From Candidatus Cloacimonadota bacterium (GTDB taxonomy: Bacteria; Cloacimonadota; Cloacimonadia; Cloacimonadales; Cloacimonadaceae), in NCBI GenBank assembly GCA_028681035.1, contig JAQUJJ010000125.1, positions 1 to 10,288 on the forward strand: DNA of 10,288 nt, read 5' to 3'. This document shows, one piece after another, positions 8,301 to 10,288 of this stretch. Positions within the stretch are counted from its first letter, which is position 1. Each line of letters begins with the position of its first letter. Both the position numbers and the translations under genes were made by a program. Below the pieces are notes generated by a model. The model saw only the letters and a program-made list of their open reading frames with translations. It searched no databases and had not been told where the DNA came from.

Positions 8301-8542
8301 TGGGGAAAGTGGTTGGTATTCCTTCAAGTGGCTCTGTGATTGGCACTTGGCAGTATGATTTGATAGACGGTTCTTCCATGCGTATGCCCGGCTCAGGCTG
8401 GTATAAGCTGGATGGAACCAATATGGAAGGCACCGGTGCCCAACCTGATATCATAGTAGAGAATTTACCTGAGGATGTGATTGCAGAACGTGACCCTCAG
8501 CTCGAGCGGGCAGTTCGGGAACTACTAAAAGACTTAAAGTAA
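5366..8542 (+). CDS. Exported tricorn-family protease (S41 serine peptidase with beta-propellers and PDZ domain)
   Basis: This 1058-residue protein has the full tricorn architecture. A signal peptide (1-20; MKKN, hydrophobic core, likely cut after LFA) predicts a periplasmic or secreted enzyme, unlike cytosolic archaeal tricorn. Residues about 25-310 are PD40/WD40-like blades (AISPDG at 30-35, QWSPDG at 70-75). A second propeller runs to about 675 and is interrupted by a Glu/Lys/Pro-rich linker at about 529-572. An all-alpha C1 region (about 678-760) carries Ser746-His747 in NASHTGF. A PDZ domain covers about 765-845. The C2 S41 core (871-1058) has DVRGNYGG at 909-916, the probable nucleophile Ser965 in DSFSDGE, and Glu1021 in NMEGTG. 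These match archaeal tricorn Ser745, His746, Ser965 and Glu1023, so catalysis looks intact. The known tricorn role is cutting peptides into short oligopeptides, so scavenging exported or environmental peptides is likely. Its stop overlaps the TPR gene by one base. Confidence 0.93.
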   Translation: MKKNLMMTLLVLFGIAGLFAVEPAFVNNPAISPDGTQICFCYDTDLWIVPFKGGVPRRLTKTASDEWNPQWSPDGSMIAFSSNREGTSYVYIIPAEGGEARVVARESMGVSDWFNDSKNLLCTKYSLRWGRSFYKVPIDGSRPEMIAEIGNSYATLSSDNSQIVFQQDGYPDREAYRGSANGELWLLDIASKKYTNLTNTDYSELYPRYSHYSNSLFYCGAKDEQLQLMRVDKMNFKKPIMLSKLDKFSARDITIARANDRVVFTVFDALYTFDPTKMGGSLVNKLKIDLASDDWQDTVVRSKMKNEFDEYAVSPDEMLVGFNYMYDSFLMPRKGGETKQFTFDHSAANNLQFLDKRTLIISKLDKGINKLFSVSVDSLQTTVKQVEWFGADSLNVDEIYMNKEGRWVLQYADYERSNKIAVADSGFVNIRPINTPWAVTTFLSINKAGTYAVYGTIRDEDYVRELYLLDMITGENRRLLADDTWIGNLNWTADNKSILLSRNRSIYRLDLVPRDDFEYEKDNWKEVFAPEEEKPDTTKAEIKEEDTEDLSLDIVAEEVDKVEEVKPEPTPEKLDIVWEGLDKRYYSVIPTSTAYLYVISVIDDSTFYYIEHNSSSDKNSSLKKANIYGENIKEEFSFGKDAGSYKLVGKNLYYLDGSKLKSYNVSSSARKEVVGELDYQYDKAVLNSRVFEQAWGAFGENFYDPDMHGKNWNKQYELYRPYVDKARSIDDVATIMDEMIGDVNASHTGFYPRQDEPRFYNPIAYIGAEWDYQNLMPEGIMLNRVYPTSRLASVYKMKGGELITHIDGLKVTRQTPIDSLLAGKIGKKISLRYMKDGVSQEAVISGLNYSQAREQWYIYRTEQSKALVNKLSDGKLGYIHIQAMGGSDWDKFYAELFRENSDKDALVIDVRGNYGGHIHDQIISLLQKKRYAYSTSRNLSRTPRAEPRRAWDKPTIVLVNEDSFSDGEIFPTVYQELKLGKVVGIPSSGSVIGTWQYDLIDGSSMRMPGSGWYKLDGTNMEGTGAQPDIIVENLPEDVIAERDPQLERAVRELLKDLK

Positions 8543-9414
8543 TGAATCAAACTGAGCTGAACAATCTGATTCTAAGAGCCAGTTCGCTTATGAAGAGCAA
8601 CTGGCTACATGCTGTGCACATCTTGGAGCAGGCAAAGGAAGAGCATCCAGAGAACCTGCGTATTCTAATGAATCTTGGCGATATCTTTCTGGAGAAACAG
8701 CTTTACGAGAAGGCACTCAACTACTATCAGCAAGCCGATGCCCTACATCCCAAAGACCCACATCTGTTGTACCTTATTGGCAATTGCTATTTTGCCACGG
8801 GGGATTATCGGATTGCCATTACATATTTTAACCAGATTGAAAACCCGCCTCCTGAAGTGCTATACAACAAAGCACTGGGGCTGGCTTTTCTGGGTTCTTA
8901 CAAGGAAAGCATCACCGTTATTCTCCGAATCCTTAAAGTTTTGGATGACAACCCCTTTATCTACTTTCTGTTGATAGAGCAGTACTTACGGATTCAGAAC
9001 TATGATGAGGCATATCGGATAATTACTAATGCTGAGAAGCGGTTTGGCAAACACCGTCAGCTATTGTTGCTCTCTGCCATTGTATATAGCAAAAAGGGGA
9101 TATGGCTGAAAGCCTACCATAGCTTTAGCGAGTATGAGCTTATAAGCCCGATCAATAGCCCCGATCACCTTAGTAGTTTTGCTATTGCTGCCAGTAAGAT
9201 TGGCTTGATTGACAGAGCTATTGCCCTCCTGCAACGAGCACGAGGCTTGAATCCCTATATCAGCAGTGTTTATGAAGAGCTTATCCGCCTTCAGTTGCAA
9301 AAGGGTGATATCAAGGGAGCAAAAACAAGCATGGCTCTGGCGAAGAAGTTTATTACTCGCCTCAATCCTATCTTGCGCTTGCTGCAAGAAAGAATCCGCA
9401 ACGAAGGATTATAA
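8542..9414 (+). CDS. TPR-repeat protein, function unknown
   Basis: This 290-residue protein consists almost wholly of tetratricopeptide-type helix pairs of about 34 residues. The clearest unit is 39-72 (LRILMNLGDIFLEKQLYEKA, then LNYYQQADALHPKD). Further units begin near 73, 104, 139, 173, 207 and 241, and the last contains the typical A-L-NPY pattern (LLQRARGLNPYISSVYEEL). TPR proteins are protein-binding scaffolds, and no enzyme motif is visible. There is no signal peptide or membrane segment, so it is likely cytoplasmic, although its upstream neighbour is exported. It begins with ATG sharing one base with the protease stop (TAATG) and has only a poor Shine-Dalgarno, suggesting translational coupling. 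It ends with the same TAATG overlap into the pyrophosphatase gene. TPR assignment is solid; the partner is unknown. Confidence 0.85.
   Translation: MNQTELNNLILRASSLMKSNWLHAVHILEQAKEEHPENLRILMNLGDIFLEKQLYEKALNYYQQADALHPKDPHLLYLIGNCYFATGDYRIAITYFNQIENPPPEVLYNKALGLAFLGSYKESITVILRILKVLDDNPFIYFLLIEQYLRIQNYDEAYRIITNAEKRFGKHRQLLLLSAIVYSKKGIWLKAYHSFSEYELISPINSPDHLSSFAIAASKIGLIDRAIALLQRARGLNPYISSVYEELIRLQLQKGDIKGAKTSMALAKKFITRLNPILRLLQERIRNEGL
9404..9408 (+). promoter_or_regulatory. Ribosome binding site of the pyrophosphatase gene
   Basis: AAGGA inside the last codons of the TPR gene is five bases before the ATG at 9414. It supports that start, which places the DHH motif at the usual distance from the N-terminus. 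Confidence 0.65.
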
Positions 9415-10288
9415 TGCAGAAAACATTTGTTATCGGGCATCGTAACCCAGATACAGATGCGGTTTGTGCGCCTTATGCCTATACGTGGCTGAAGAAACAA
9501 TTAGACCCAGAAGCTTGCTATATTGCTGGTAGATTGGGTAATCTAAACCCACAGACTGAGTATATCTTCAATAAGCTTGGCATAGAACCTCCTGATTTGA
9601 TACGCGATGTGTATCCTAAGGCAGAAGATATCATGATGACCAAGATTTGGACTACTCAGGATAACGATCCTGTGGGATTGGTAACCAAGCTGATTGATGA
9701 GCATAGTATCAGAAGTATTCCTGTGTTGGATGATGATGCCAATTATGTGGGGCTGGTAACGGTTATGGGCTTGGCGCAGTATTTTATGCCGAAACCTTAT
9801 GAATCACGTCCCTATTACAGTTTGCGTCCGGAGAACTTTGAAAAGGTAATCCCCGGTTGTTATTTGAAAAGAGGAAGTGCTGCTGAAATTGAAGCTCAGA
9901 TGATGGTGGGTGCTATGGCATTCGACACTTTTATCCTTAGGCTTCAGCAGAGCATGGCAGCAGAAAAGCACTCACATCCATTACTAATTGTTGGCAACAG
10001 ACCCGATATAATCGCATACTCTTTGCAGCAGGATTTCCCTATGCTTATCTTAACCGGTATGAGCCATGAGGAATGTGAAAGCCTGAATGTTAGCGGCTTT
10101 AAGGGATGGATATACATTTCGGATGTGGATACTGCGGAAACAATACGGCTGCTAAGAACCAGCATTCCGGTGAAAGCTATCACCAACACCAAACAGCCTG
10201 TGTTGAAAGCAACGGATAGTATCAGCGAGATTAAGAAAGTGCTGATGAAGCTGGATGATCATGGGTTGGCAGTGCTGGAAGGCAGAAA
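9414..10288 (+). CDS. ppaC: Manganese-dependent inorganic pyrophosphatase with CBS and DRTGG domains (3' truncated)
   Basis: This is the N-terminal part (291 residues) of a family II (DHH) pyrophosphatase, which hydrolyses pyrophosphate to phosphate in the cytosol and pulls biosynthetic reactions forward. The first motif, VIGHRNPDTDAVCAPYAY, places His9, Asp13 and Asp15 exactly where family II enzymes bind the metal pair. A CBS motif follows at about 71-125 (IPVLDDDANYVGLVTV). Residues about 130-245 match a DRTGG-type insert (LLIVGNRPDIIAYSLQQD, LILTGM, ISDVDTAETIRLL). A second CBS motif begins near 253 and runs into the window edge. This CBS-DRTGG-CBS insert marks the nucleotide-regulated subgroup: in characterised members AMP and ADP inhibit, while ATP or diadenosine polyphosphates activate. 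The remaining DHH and DHHA2 parts lie beyond the window. The start overlaps the TPR stop by one base. The frame is open to base 10288. Confidence 0.9.
   Translation, partial: MQKTFVIGHRNPDTDAVCAPYAYTWLKKQLDPEACYIAGRLGNLNPQTEYIFNKLGIEPPDLIRDVYPKAEDIMMTKIWTTQDNDPVGLVTKLIDEHSIRSIPVLDDDANYVGLVTVMGLAQYFMPKPYESRPYYSLRPENFEKVIPGCYLKRGSAAEIEAQMMVGAMAFDTFILRLQQSMAAEKHSHPLLIVGNRPDIIAYSLQQDFPMLILTGMSHEECESLNVSGFKGWIYISDVDTAETIRLLRTSIPVKAITNTKQPVLKATDSISEIKKVLMKLDDHGLAVLEGR

Overview
The window is a densely packed stretch of a bacterial chromosome in which every recognisable gene lies on the + strand. It holds seven clear protein-coding genes, one possible very short one, and a single non-coding gap of about 230 bases. 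GC is moderate (mid 40s by eye). No tRNA, rRNA, transposase, phage gene or CRISPR array is visible. The content points to a diderm bacterium: it has the HslVU protease, a tricorn-like protease with an export signal, a FapA-type protein, and a CBS-domain family II pyrophosphatase. I suspect Cloacimonadota or a neighbouring FCB-group lineage, but this is an impression from gene style and not something the sequence proves.

Region 1 (1-5131) reads as one transcription unit of five genes. It starts with the 3' part of hslV, cut by the window edge, followed by hslU, which starts with TTG directly after the hslV stop. Next come a major-facilitator exporter, a PgeF/YfiH (laccase-domain) protein and a FapA/DUF342 polymer-type protein. 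Gaps are 0 to 2 bases or overlaps, so translation is probably coupled throughout. HslV and HslU form the two-part ATP-dependent cytosolic protease. The other three share no obvious pathway with it, though PgeF links to cell-wall precursor quality control.

Region 2 (5132-5365) is the only intergenic gap. It has a long T-run with a weak upstream stem, a possible 38-residue ORF, and a compact GATC-rich repeat cluster. The cluster has three 11-base-spaced copies of a GATCGGGAT-like unit and one inverted arm, and can form alternative hairpins. The ribosome binding site of the next gene closes the gap.

Region 3 (5366-10288) is a second tightly coupled unit. It encodes a tricorn-family protease with a signal peptide and a complete set of tricorn-like catalytic residues, a TPR-repeat protein, and the first 291 residues of a CBS/DRTGG-type manganese-dependent pyrophosphatase. 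Successive genes overlap by one base (TAATG).

No wholly new system is evident. The points most worth a second look are the intergenic repeat, the exported tricorn protease with its coupled TPR partner, the cysteine-rich beta-helix of the FapA-like protein, and the altered HSGREG motif in PgeF.
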